DNA of 64,000 nt from Prorocentrum cordatum (taxonomy: Eukaryota; Sar; Dinophyceae; Prorocentrales; Prorocentraceae), in assembly GCA_963575745.1 (NCBI GenBank), contig CAUYUJ010019860.1, positions 615,116 to 679,115 of the forward strand, given 5' to 3'. Positions 27,179 through 35,527 of the stretch are shown in pieces (the stretch's first letter is position 1; the number at the start of each line of letters is the position of its first letter). Below the pieces are notes generated by a model. It ran no database searches and was not told the origin of the DNA. It saw only the letters and a list, made by a program, of their open reading frames with translations. The position numbers and the translations under genes were made by a program.

Positions 27179-30100
27179 TCCCTACCCCCGGAGGTGTCGG
27201 CGAGGCACTCGGAGGCGCGCAACATAAAGAAGAAGGCGGTGGTGAGGGCGGCCCAGGCGGCCGCGTCTCCTACCCTCCCGGTGTCCAACTTCCCCCTTAG
27301 CCAGTGCATCATCTCAATGGTGACAGGGTGCTTCCGGTTCTGCTTGGCGCCCATCCTCCGTAGTCCCCCCAGCGCCAGCGCGAGCCTGGGGGCCAGCTCC
27401 AGAGGGTCCGGGTATCCCGCCGCGATATGATAGTGGCGGACCGCCATCAGCTTTCCCCGGATCGCCCCCTCCGAGCGATGCTGGACGTGGGCCAGGTGGA
27501 CGATCCAGTCCAGGAGCACGTCCTCATCCTGCCGCCGGCCCTCCCTCCCCAGCCCCGTGAGGAGCGGGCTCCCGCCCCGGGCTTGGAGGAAAAGGCACCA
27601 CTGCCTCCATGCCACGGCGTAGGAGGTGCGCGTCCCCTTTGCGAGGTTCCCGAAGATGAGGCTGCCCCGTAGGCGCTCCTTCTCGTCCGCCAGGTGGCCT
27701 CCCCCAATCTGGGGTTGCTCCCCCTCCGCCGTCAGCAGGGGGCACTGGGGCTCCGCCTGGGCCTGGGGTTTCCGGCCGCGAGGCGCCGCCGTGGGCGCCC
27801 CCATGACCTCCTCCTCCTCCTCCCGGGCGAGGCGCCTCAGGCGCGGGATCCTTGCCCCCCTCTCGGTCCACGTCGCCCCCGTCGGGGGGGCGGTGCTGGA
27901 GGGGGCGAAGGAGTCCCCAATCCCCCGCGTCCGGGGCCCCAGCAAAGGGGGAGCGGGCCCCGCCAAGTGGGGGCCGCCCAGCAGGCCTGCACCTCCGCTC
28001 TGCGGGGCCCCTCCGGGTGGCCCTCCAGCCCGGGCCCCGCGGGCCTCTCGGAGCCACCGCTCGTAAGCCGTCCGGGGGTCCTCGGGGTTAGCCTTCCAGG
28101 CGCTGAACCACGTCGCGTTGGCCGCGGCCATGAAGTCCTCATCAGGGTCTCGGCGCACCCCTGCCCGGGCTCCCTCTGCGAGGAGGCCCTCCCTCGCGCT
28201 GGCCGCTGCCCACAGCACTTGGTGTGCGGAGACGGGCGGCATGGAGCGGGCGGCACCCATGAGGAGCACCTCCTCAGGTACCCCGGCACGGGTTCCCTCC
28301 CTCCAATCGTGAAGGAGGCCCCCGGAAATCTGCCAGGCCTCCTTGGGATCGAAGCGCCTCACCCGAGGGGTTCCATCCCCCCGCGTGTCTTCCAATAGCA
28401 CGGGGTAGTGCCCGGAGACTTCGTCAGGGTGCCAGAGTGGGTAGTCAGGCCCGCTGCTCATCGGGCTAAGGATGACCCTGACGTCTCCCTCCGACTCCCG
28501 GGTGCTCTTCCAGGCCCCGGCCGCCTGGAGGGCGGTGGGGCGCCCACCCTCCCCGCGGTCGGCCCTCTCAGGGACCTTGAAGTGGCGCCAGTGGGCCCTC
28601 CCCTCCTCCTCCTGCATGTAGAGCTCCGGAGGGACCGCCTCGGGCGTCAGCAGGGCGCTACTGAGGTTCAGTGGGACCAATCGCTCGCTCCGCCGCAGGA
28701 GTGCGAGTGCGGCGCTCCCCCAGTTCCCCCCGTCTCTCCAGGCCAGGAGGAGGCGGCGTGACCTTGCGCACCGGTCCCCAAGGAGGTGGGTGTGCACTAC
28801 GCCTTCCGCAGTGTCGTACCCACCCTCCTGCAGGTCCTCGCGGGCTTCTCCCAGATCCTGGTCCAGGGGTCCGTCCAGCACGACGAAGGTGGCGGCGTGG
28901 GAGAGCGCGTACCGCACGAAGTAGAGGGCCTCTCGGCCGGTGGGGTCGCTGCCACCGGAGCAGGTGACCCAAGTCTCCTTCGCCGCGGTCCTGGCCCGCC
29001 CTGCCCGGTCGGCCACGAGTCGATTCTGGTGGACCTCCCACCAGGGGTGGCTCACAGCTGAACCGGGATTAGGGGTGGTGGCTCCGATCCGTGCCCCCAT
29101 CTCCCCGGCCACCCGGCAGTAGGGGGAGAGGGTCGCACGCCACTCGAAGACCTGCACCCCGGCCAAGGGTCCGGCGGGCGGTCCCCGCGCCCGGCGGCGC
29201 TCCACCAGCTGGTAGGCCAGCCGGCGTCCCTCCTCCGAGTCTCCAGGGAGGACCAAAGGGCGGCCTTTCTCCGCCCCCGCGAGCACTTCCCTCCAGGGTC
29301 CCTTGAGGTCGATCTCCTCCAAGCCGAGGCGGTTCATCTCCTCTTGGACTACGCTCCTCGTCTCCCGGGAGATGAGGTCCATGCTGCTAGTGTGCTTGGT
29401 CCAAATTCCCGCCGCAACCGTGTGGAACCCGTGGCGGGTCTCCAGGAGTTGGAGGAGGCGCAGTCCGTAGCGGGCCAGGCGGTTCTTCGCCGTCCGCTTG
29501 TTGAGCCAGATCTCCGTGTTGGTGTTGTCCGTGACGTAGAGGACCAGGCGCCCCTCCCATCTCGGGGCCTGGGCCACCGCGAGCACCAGGAAGGTAAACA
29601 GCTCGCAGATGGCGATGATGTCGGCTCCTTCCCCAAAGACCGCGTGGAACGGCTCCATGACCTCCTTGGCCTCCATGACCCCGTACACCCCGTTTGACCA
29701 GTCGGCGGCCCCCACCCGGGTCTCGGTGGCGTCCCCTCCGGTCCAGACCAGCTCCTCCATTCCGCCGGGGAGGGCGAGCCGCTCCTGGGGTTGGAGGACC
29801 CCCTTCAAGCCTGCATTAAAGTGGGTGGTCCCGGCCTGGGGCGCCCCCGCGTATAGGCGGAAAACTTCCAGCGCCTCCCGCCACTCATCCCACGCGTCCA
29901 TCTCCCTCCCCTCGCTGCTTTCCTTGATCTTGACCCAAAACCCCGCCGGGTCCGCAGTGCGGAGGAGCCGGTCTACCGCCCCCAACTCGGGGAGGAGGGG
30001 GGGGCAGGTGATGGCCGCGAAGTTGAGGGTGCCACGAAGGACCTGGACATCCTTCAGGGCTACCTGGGTGTCCCCCGTGTCGTAGGCCGGGTCACTCAGG

Positions 30101-31296
30101 AAGATCCGGATATTGTTGACCTTCTCCTCGGGAAGCCGCAGGGTCTCCTCCTCCGTGTTCACGTGGACCCCCCAGCAGATCTGGTCCACGCGGAACTCTC
30201 CCTCCTCGTCCTTCTTCTCCGCGTTGATCGCAAGAGGGCCGAATACCCTACGGGCCCCCTCCTCGGCCAGCCTAGCGGCCATCCAGGGGCGCCGTCCCAG
30301 GAGGGGCTCGATGAGGACGTCGTCGTCCATGAGGAGGTGTGAGTGGTGGGGCACGTTGTCGTGCCATCCTGGGTCGGCCGGCCGGTGGCGGTCATGGCGC
30401 TGCTTCAGGGCCGCCCCGAAGGCCATGTACTCCCCCGGGCCCCCGATCCACCCGAAGGTGAGGGCGAGGTAGATGGCCACCAAGTTGCCCTCCATCCCAA
30501 CCACCTTGCCAGGGAGCTCCGTGGCGAACATGCCGGCATCCTCCGCCCGTAACCAGATCCAGCGGAAGGCCTCCGCTATGTCCCGCTTGGCGATCAGGAT
30601 TTTTACCCCCGGGTGCCGCTCTTTCCACCAGATGATCTCTCTCGCCAGTCTCCGATGGCGGGGCTGCAAGGCTGGGGGGTGGAGGTACTTGTGCCCCGTC
30701 TCGTTCATCGCCCTCTGGTCGTGGATAAACCTTCCTTCCTCCGAGATCGCGCGGTCGGGGTTCATCTTCGGCACCCTTCCCCATGGGGAAAAGAGGACCC
30801 CGCTTAGGTAAGGTTCCGAGTCCTTTCCGCAGAGGAGGACCCTCCCCCTCTGGGCGTCCTTCCACAACTTCTCCATCGCCTCCTCCATGTGCCCCTGCAC
30901 GCTCATGTGCGGTTTGGAGGGGGCCCGAACCTGGGCCAGCGGTTGGCGGGCGGGAACCCCGTCCTTCACCATCTGGTGGAGGTAATCCCTGAGGTCGGGG
31001 TCGAGCAGCTCGCATAGCTCATCCTTGAAGACCCCGTCCAGGTTGTTCCCCCACCGGCTCGTCCAGGCCTCTCGGTAGCAGTCGACTGCTTCCTTCCAGT
31101 CCCCCGCCGCCTGGATTAGGCCATCGCCGAGTCGGGCCCTCTCCTTCACAACCTCGGGGGAGTACTTGGGGTTGTCCGCACAATGAGTGCACAGCTCCTG
31201 CGCCCAGTCCTGAGCGGTTTGGCCCGCTCTCCCCGGCGCCTGGTTTCCCGATTCCGTCCCGCTTTCCAGGCTGCCAGCTGCCCGTTGGGGAGGCAT
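26818..31296 (-). CDS. DIRS-like polyprotein: RT, RNase H and tyrosine recombinase N-terminus
   Basis: 1492 codons. RT runs from about residue 150 to 430 (SPWGRVPKMNPDRAISEEGR; IAKRDIAEAFRWIWL; catalytic LLMDDDVLIEP at about 340). RNase H follows (GAADWSNGVYGVMEA; ELFTFLVLAV; YVTDNTNTEIWLNKRTAKNR). A segment of 400 residues without assignment comes next, including a VVHTHLLGDRCARSRRLLLA stretch. The YR N-terminus and first catalytic Arg (FFFMLRASECL) lie near 1390-1400. The recombinase continues in another frame (26552-27178), so a frameshift near 27110 splits it. Confidence 0.75.
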   Translation of the reverse strand: MPPQRAAGSLESGTESGNQAPGRAGQTAQDWAQELCTHCADNPKYSPEVVKERARLGDGLIQAAGDWKEAVDCYREAWTSRWGNNLDGVFKDELCELLDPDLRDYLHQMVKDGVPARQPLAQVRAPSKPHMSVQGHMEEAMEKLWKDAQRGRVLLCGKDSEPYLSGVLFSPWGRVPKMNPDRAISEEGRFIHDQRAMNETGHKYLHPPALQPRHRRLAREIIWWKERHPGVKILIAKRDIAEAFRWIWLRAEDAGMFATELPGKVVGMEGNLVAIYLALTFGWIGGPGEYMAFGAALKQRHDRHRPADPGWHDNVPHHSHLLMDDDVLIEPLLGRRPWMAARLAEEGARRVFGPLAINAEKKDEEGEFRVDQICWGVHVNTEEETLRLPEEKVNNIRIFLSDPAYDTGDTQVALKDVQVLRGTLNFAAITCPPLLPELGAVDRLLRTADPAGFWVKIKESSEGREMDAWDEWREALEVFRLYAGAPQAGTTHFNAGLKGVLQPQERLALPGGMEELVWTGGDATETRVGAADWSNGVYGVMEAKEVMEPFHAVFGEGADIIAICELFTFLVLAVAQAPRWEGRLVLYVTDNTNTEIWLNKRTAKNRLARYGLRLLQLLETRHGFHTVAAGIWTKHTSSMDLISRETRSVVQEEMNRLGLEEIDLKGPWREVLAGAEKGRPLVLPGDSEEGRRLAYQLVERRRARGPPAGPLAGVQVFEWRATLSPYCRVAGEMGARIGATTPNPGSAVSHPWWEVHQNRLVADRAGRARTAAKETWVTCSGGSDPTGREALYFVRYALSHAATFVVLDGPLDQDLGEAREDLQEGGYDTAEGVVHTHLLGDRCARSRRLLLAWRDGGNWGSAALALLRRSERLVPLNLSSALLTPEAVPPELYMQEEEGRAHWRHFKVPERADRGEGGRPTALQAAGAWKSTRESEGDVRVILSPMSSGPDYPLWHPDEVSGHYPVLLEDTRGDGTPRVRRFDPKEAWQISGGLLHDWREGTRAGVPEEVLLMGAARSMPPVSAHQVLWAAASAREGLLAEGARAGVRRDPDEDFMAAANATWFSAWKANPEDPRTAYERWLREARGARAGGPPGGAPQSGGAGLLGGPHLAGPAPPLLGPRTRGIGDSFAPSSTAPPTGATWTERGARIPRLRRLAREEEEEVMGAPTAAPRGRKPQAQAEPQCPLLTAEGEQPQIGGGHLADEKERLRGSLIFGNLAKGTRTSYAVAWRQWCLFLQARGGSPLLTGLGREGRRQDEDVLLDWIVHLAHVQHRSEGAIRGKLMAVRHYHIAAGYPDPLELAPRLALALGGLRRMGAKQNRKHPVTIEMMHWLRGKLDTGRVGDAAAWAALTTAFFFMLRASECLADTSGGRDWATERVLFGRDVTPRGEGAVCPTFASADEVVISTSRRARPTSAISDAAATTTPRATPFALSEPSPSWRGWRPSGGPRRETSLSSETGMGTPSGGKTSPTSWARRRRRRGCTPRTSGATP

Positions 31297-31366
31297 CCAG
31301 GGCCCCTCTCCCTCCCCATCTTGGCCCCCTCCCGCATCGTCCCCTCCATCACCTGAGGGCCTGAGT

Positions 31367-32623
31367 TTACCATCCCCCGTGGTTTCCCCCCCTTGAGGGC
31401 GTGGTGGGTGGGTGTTTCGTGGCCGTCCAAATGGCCAGCGCCACGGCGCGGGCGAAGCGCGGGGGGCATTGGGCGGCTTCCCTTGTCCGCTTGATGCCTG
31501 TCCCTGGGACGTTATCCCTGAGCTCCACGTGCTGGTGCATCGGGGAGAGACCGGGGCAGGGTCTCCGGAGCTTCGCGAAGAAGGGGGCCAGGTTCGCGGA
31601 GACGACCAGCCAGTACCCCTTGCGATAGAACTGATGGGGGGACGAAGCGTCGGAGGGATGGAGGCCCCAGGCGCACATCGTTCCCGGGGTGATCACGGCA
31701 CCGGTCTCCTCCAGGATTTCCAACCACTCGGGGAGGTCGTAGACCTTGGGATATATCCCTCTGTGCTCCTGGTTCTCGAAGATCCATCCCTTCCCCCATT
31801 CATGAAGGTTCCGCATGCACCTTACCGTGGTCTGGGAGAGGGCGTTTCCCAAGACCCCCTTGGCGTTTACACCGGTCCCCTCCGGCTTCTCCCAGGTGCG
31901 GGTGCCCCCTTTGGTGTTGTGGTCGCAGAAGGAGGTACACGGGTTTTCGAACATCCACACGTTGGCCACTCCCGGGCCCGGGGGAGTATCTGCCTCTTGG
32001 ACCAGGGCCTCGGCGACGTCGGGGTTCGAGAGGTCGTGGTCCCCCCTCCTCTCCGACTCCTTGGGGTGCAGGGGGTTCCGGTACAGCTCCACCGGCTCGT
32101 CTGCTTGGATGCCCAGCTGCTTCACCGCGCGGGTCACCCCCGCGGTTCCCGCGAACACTTCCTTGAAGCGGGGTCCCCATCGGAAAGCAGGCGTGTCCCC
32201 CAAAGCTCCGGGGTGCTCCGAGACGAGCTCCTCCCACAGCTGGAGGGCGGCCCTGATTGCGGGTGCCCGGGCAGGCTCTGCCGTTGCAGCCCTCCGGCCA
32301 GCCCTGAGAGCCGCTTCCCTCGCCGCGGGGCGCTCCTCGCATGCCTGGCACTTGACGTAGGTGCTCCAGGAGACCTCCGTGCCTCGGGCGTCGCGGTTGA
32401 GGAACTCCTCCCAGCCATTCATGTTCGTGGCCTCCCTCCGAAGAGTCTGATGGAGGGCTTTCAGGCACGCATCCCCTCTCGCTTCTCCCGAGGTCGGGGT
32501 TCGGGGGCGGAGGGCGCGGGCGCGCCCCCGGTGGATCAACATCCAGGCCTGAGGTGAGCCCTCCCCGGAGCGGGCTCCTTCCAGAAGGTGTGTGGTCACT
32601 TTTCCACCGTAGTCCATCATCAC
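31367..32623 (-). CDS. DIRS-like element C5-DNA-methyltransferase-like protein
   Basis: 418 codons. Motifs in the order of cytosine-C5 methyltransferases: FAGTAGVTRAVKQLG (residues 157-171, SAM-binding F-x-G-x-G-like), DLSNPDV (about 197-203), ENPCTSF (226-232, with a P-C dipeptide as in the catalytic loop) and FENQEHRGIY (282-291, like motif VI E-N). DIRS elements are known to carry a methyltransferase, usually of adenine type; this one looks cytosine-type. No target recognition domain is recognised. The closest relatives may be inactive phage-like versions. Confidence 0.5.
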   Translation of the reverse strand: MMMDYGGKVTTHLLEGARSGEGSPQAWMLIHRGRARALRPRTPTSGEARGDACLKALHQTLRREATNMNGWEEFLNRDARGTEVSWSTYVKCQACEERPAAREAALRAGRRAATAEPARAPAIRAALQLWEELVSEHPGALGDTPAFRWGPRFKEVFAGTAGVTRAVKQLGIQADEPVELYRNPLHPKESERRGDHDLSNPDVAEALVQEADTPPGPGVANVWMFENPCTSFCDHNTKGGTRTWEKPEGTGVNAKGVLGNALSQTTVRCMRNLHEWGKGWIFENQEHRGIYPKVYDLPEWLEILEETGAVITPGTMCAWGLHPSDASSPHQFYRKGYWLVVSANLAPFFAKLRRPCPGLSPMHQHVELRDNVPGTGIKRTREAAQCPPRFARAVALAIWTATKHPPTTPSRGGNHGGW

Positions 32624-33567
32624 GACGTTAGGACGACATCCTCCAGGAGGCGGAGGGGGAACACGACCAGGGCGCGGTAGTCCTTGTCGTGGTGTGGGGC
32701 GGCCGCGTCGTGATGTGGGGCGGCCGCCTCCCCAACCACCAGCTTGGCCTCCGGAGGCCCCAGTGATTCTTCCGCCCGAGCTGCTTGGTCCAGCTGCTCC
32801 GCTCTGGCCGTGAGCGCGCGCGCCCAGACCTCCGAGAGGCTGGGCGGCCCCCTTTCCTCACGGGCCCAGAGGGCGGCGCCCGCCGCGCTCAGGAGGACAC
32901 ACTGCTTTCTCTCACAGTCCTCCTGGATGCCCAAGCGCTCCGCGAGGAGAGGGCCCTTTCCGAGGGGGAGGCGGTCGTGGAAATCGAGCACGCCCCACTC
33001 CCCTCCATTAATTTGGAGGGTCCCCCGCCCTACCCCGTCCCCCTCGTCCGGGGCTTGGAGGAGCCGGGCGTAGCCCCTGCGGTCTGGGGGGCGGACGTCC
33101 CCCCCCCCGGGTGCCGCCGGGCTCAGGCGCGAGCCGATCGAGGCAGTCGGCGGCCTCCTGGACCAGCTTCCAGTTGGGTCCGTCCACGATCCTCCGGAGT
33201 ACGGCAAGCACCCCTTCTGTCGCCGTCGAGGCCAGGTGCTCCTCCAGGAGGTGGTTCTTGACCGCGGTCTCCAGGTGCCGGGAGGGCCCCCCCTTGAGGG
33301 GCTCTCGCACATCGGGGCGCGCGTTAATGGCCTGCATTCCGGCCTCCCGCGCCTCCTCCTCTGGGTCGTCCGGGTCCCCCACTGGGTTGAAGCGATGCGC
33401 CTTGTGGCGGTTCTCGGTGAAGCTGAAGTCCGGACCGTTGCAGTACTGATCCAAGACGTCTTCCCGCCCGGGGAGGGGGGGGAACCAGTCATATTCCCCC
33501 CTGGTCGGGTCCCAGGCCCGGACGTGCGTGGGCGGCTCGCCCCCCCGCTCGGTTGAGGGCCCCCCAT
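32620..33567 (-). CDS. DIRS-like element short connecting frame
   Basis: 315 codons; the first half is Arg/Pro/Ser-rich and probably a shadow of the overlapping frame. The second half (from about residue 170: DEGDGVGRGTLQINGGEWGV, DFHDRLPLGKGPLLAERLGI) is more protein-like. It overlaps the methyltransferase-like frame by 4 nt (stop TGA within GTGA). No domain recognised. Confidence 0.3.
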   Translation of the reverse strand: MGGPQPSGGASRPRTSGPGTRPGGNMTGSPPSPGGKTSWISTATVRTSASPRTATRRIASTQWGTRTTQRRRRGRPECRPLTRAPMCESPSRGGPPGTWRPRSRTTSWRSTWPRRRQKGCLPYSGGSWTDPTGSWSRRPPTASIGSRLSPAAPGGGDVRPPDRRGYARLLQAPDEGDGVGRGTLQINGGEWGVLDFHDRLPLGKGPLLAERLGIQEDCERKQCVLLSAAGAALWAREERGPPSLSEVWARALTARAEQLDQAARAEESLGPPEAKLVVGEAAAPHHDAAAPHHDKDYRALVVFPLRLLEDVVLTS

Positions 33568-35527
33568 GGAGGGCGACCAGCCGAGCCGGTTGATCCTGTT
33601 CCGCCACTACGGGCAGGTCCTTCCAGCCCCCTCGGCGCACCAGCTGCCCCATGAGTGGGGCCGGCAGTCCCCGAGCGGGTCCCAAGTCGCAGTGGGCGTG
33701 GGGGCAGGCCCCTCCCCCTCCCTCACACCCCCGGTGGCTGGCGTAGTCCCAGCAAAGCAGGAGCCCCTTCTGGTCCCTGGGAGTAGCCCCCCGCGCCAGC
33801 GCCTTCCGCACCGCTCGGGCGTAATCCGGGGCCGTGGTGGGGGGGAGGGCTCCCGCCACGGGGGCTGTCCCCTCCCCTTCCCTCTCGATCCCCGGTGAAG
33901 GACTTCCTGGCTGACCTTCCCCCGGCTCCTCCTCCCGCAGTGTGCCGGCGGTAGTTTGGGCGGCGTGGAGGTGGCCACCCGGCATCTCCCCCTCCTCCGA
34001 AGTGGCGCTCTGGCTTCCCGCTCCGTCCCTTCCCGCCTCGAGTGGCGCATCGGGGACCGGGTTGTCCCCGCCAGCCCGGGCGGCCGCCTCGTTCGGCGCA
34101 TCCAAGGCCTCCTGGGTAGGGGGAATCAGGTAGCGGATCTCGCTCTCTTCGTCGGCCAGGCAGGCGTGGTTCTCGTTCAGAGCGGGGCCTCCCGGCGGCG
34201 CACTCGCCGAGCGAGGCTGCCGAGCTCGGCCCCCCGTGGCCCCTCCCCCCCCACGCGAAGGGGGGGGCTCCGGCGACGCCTGCCCCGCAGCCGGCCCCAC
34301 CTCGTCCTCTTCCGGGTGGGGGCTCAAGGCGGCGTCCCACTCCCGGGGGTCCTGCGGGCTTGATGCTGCCGCCTCCTCCCCCACAGGGGGGGCCTCCTCC
34401 TCGCCCACCTCCTGCGCTCTTCCGCTCGCACGCGGGTAGGCGCATAGAAGGGCGTGGCCGAGGAGGGGGGGGGGGCCCTCTGCGGAGGGCTCCCGATTGG
34501 TGTTCGGAGGGGGGCGCAGGAACGCGCCAGGCCCGCGGAGGGGTTCTTCCCACCCACGTCCGCCCCTCGGGCGCGCGAACCCGGGCCCGGGGAGGCTTCC
34601 CCCCCCCCGGGACTGGCAGGGCCCGATCCTCCCCCGACGAAGGCGCGGGGCAACGATCCGATGGTAGTACTCCGTGGGGTCCTCGACGACGAACGTGCGG
34701 GGGATCTTCACGCGGGCTCCCCCGTGCACATCCGGGGCTGTGGCGTAGGCCGTCAGCTCCGGCAGCGCGGTTGGGTGGGAGCCAATCTCGGCCTCCACGG
34801 ACCGGAGCTCGTCCCGCATCTTCGCCCACCAGTGCCACGTGAGCTCCTCCCAGACCTCCATCAAGTCGGCGAGGGACAGGTACTCCGGCCGGTCTTGATG
34901 TTCCCGTAGCAAGAACCGTAAGGCGGTGGTCCTGGGCAGTGAGTGCTCTTGTCCATAAGTCAGGGCGAACACCCAGATCTGCGTCTGGGCGGCCTCCGCC
35001 CACGTGCCAAGGTCTGCGGGGGCCGGCGATGGGGGGCCCCCTCCTGTGTCCTTCCGCGGCGACGAGGGGCCCGGCGTCCGCGCCCCTTGCGACCACGAAG
35101 TCGGCCACCGTGAGGGCGTTCGGGTCGGCGGGTCCCGCCTTAGGGGCACCGTCAGGCAGGCCGCCAAACCATGCGCAATCCGGTTGCTGAGCGGGAGGGG
35201 CCAGCCGACCCCTTCCAGCAAGGCGAGGGCCCCCCGTCCGTGCCCGCGCAGGGTCAAATAGAGCTCCCGCCCAAGATGGGCAGGTCCCACGGCCACCTGG
35301 AAGGCGCCGCATCCCCGCGCGAGGTGGCATACCCTCCGCGAGGCCCCTTGGAGGTATATGAGGTCCCCCCCCCGTCCTCTCCCTTCGCAGGGGGACGGTG
35401 CGCCCGCAGGAGCGCGGGAACGGAGGAACCCTTTCGCTTCCTTTCTCCGGGGACGACGGCCTGAGCCGATTCGGCGGGGGTTCCTTCCACCGGCTGGAGG
35501 GCGCGGGGGCTCTCCCCCCGCCTCCAT
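33008..35527 (-). CDS. DIRS-like element gag-type frame with CCCH finger
   Basis: 839 codons. An early segment looks folded (AEAAQTQIWVFALTYGQEHS; LADLMEVWEELTWHWWAKMR). A CCCH finger appears at about residue 596 (CWDYASHRGCEGGGGACPHAH). A charged helical C-terminus follows. This would be the nucleocapsid-like part of the element. The tail beyond about residue 800 is low-complexity. Confidence 0.45.
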   Translation of the reverse strand: MEAGGEPPRPPAGGRNPRRIGSGRRPRRKEAKGFLRSRAPAGAPSPCEGRGRGGDLIYLQGASRRVCHLARGCGAFQVAVGPAHLGRELYLTLRGHGRGALALLEGVGWPLPLSNRIAHGLAACLTVPLRRDPPTRTPSRWPTSWSQGARTPGPSSPRKDTGGGPPSPAPADLGTWAEAAQTQIWVFALTYGQEHSLPRTTALRFLLREHQDRPEYLSLADLMEVWEELTWHWWAKMRDELRSVEAEIGSHPTALPELTAYATAPDVHGGARVKIPRTFVVEDPTEYYHRIVAPRLRRGRIGPCQSRGGGSLPGPGFARPRGGRGWEEPLRGPGAFLRPPPNTNREPSAEGPPPLLGHALLCAYPRASGRAQEVGEEEAPPVGEEAAASSPQDPREWDAALSPHPEEDEVGPAAGQASPEPPPSRGGGGATGGRARQPRSASAPPGGPALNENHACLADEESEIRYLIPPTQEALDAPNEAAARAGGDNPVPDAPLEAGRDGAGSQSATSEEGEMPGGHLHAAQTTAGTLREEEPGEGQPGSPSPGIEREGEGTAPVAGALPPTTAPDYARAVRKALARGATPRDQKGLLLCWDYASHRGCEGGGGACPHAHCDLGPARGLPAPLMGQLVRRGGWKDLPVVAEQDQPARLVALHGGPSTERGGEPPTHVRAWDPTRGEYDWFPPLPGREDVLDQYCNGPDFSFTENRHKAHRFNPVGDPDDPEEEAREAGMQAINARPDVREPLKGGPSRHLETAVKNHLLEEHLASTATEGVLAVLRRIVDGPNWKLVQEAADCLDRLAPEPGGTRGGGRPPPRPQGLRPAPPSPGRGGRGRAGDPPN

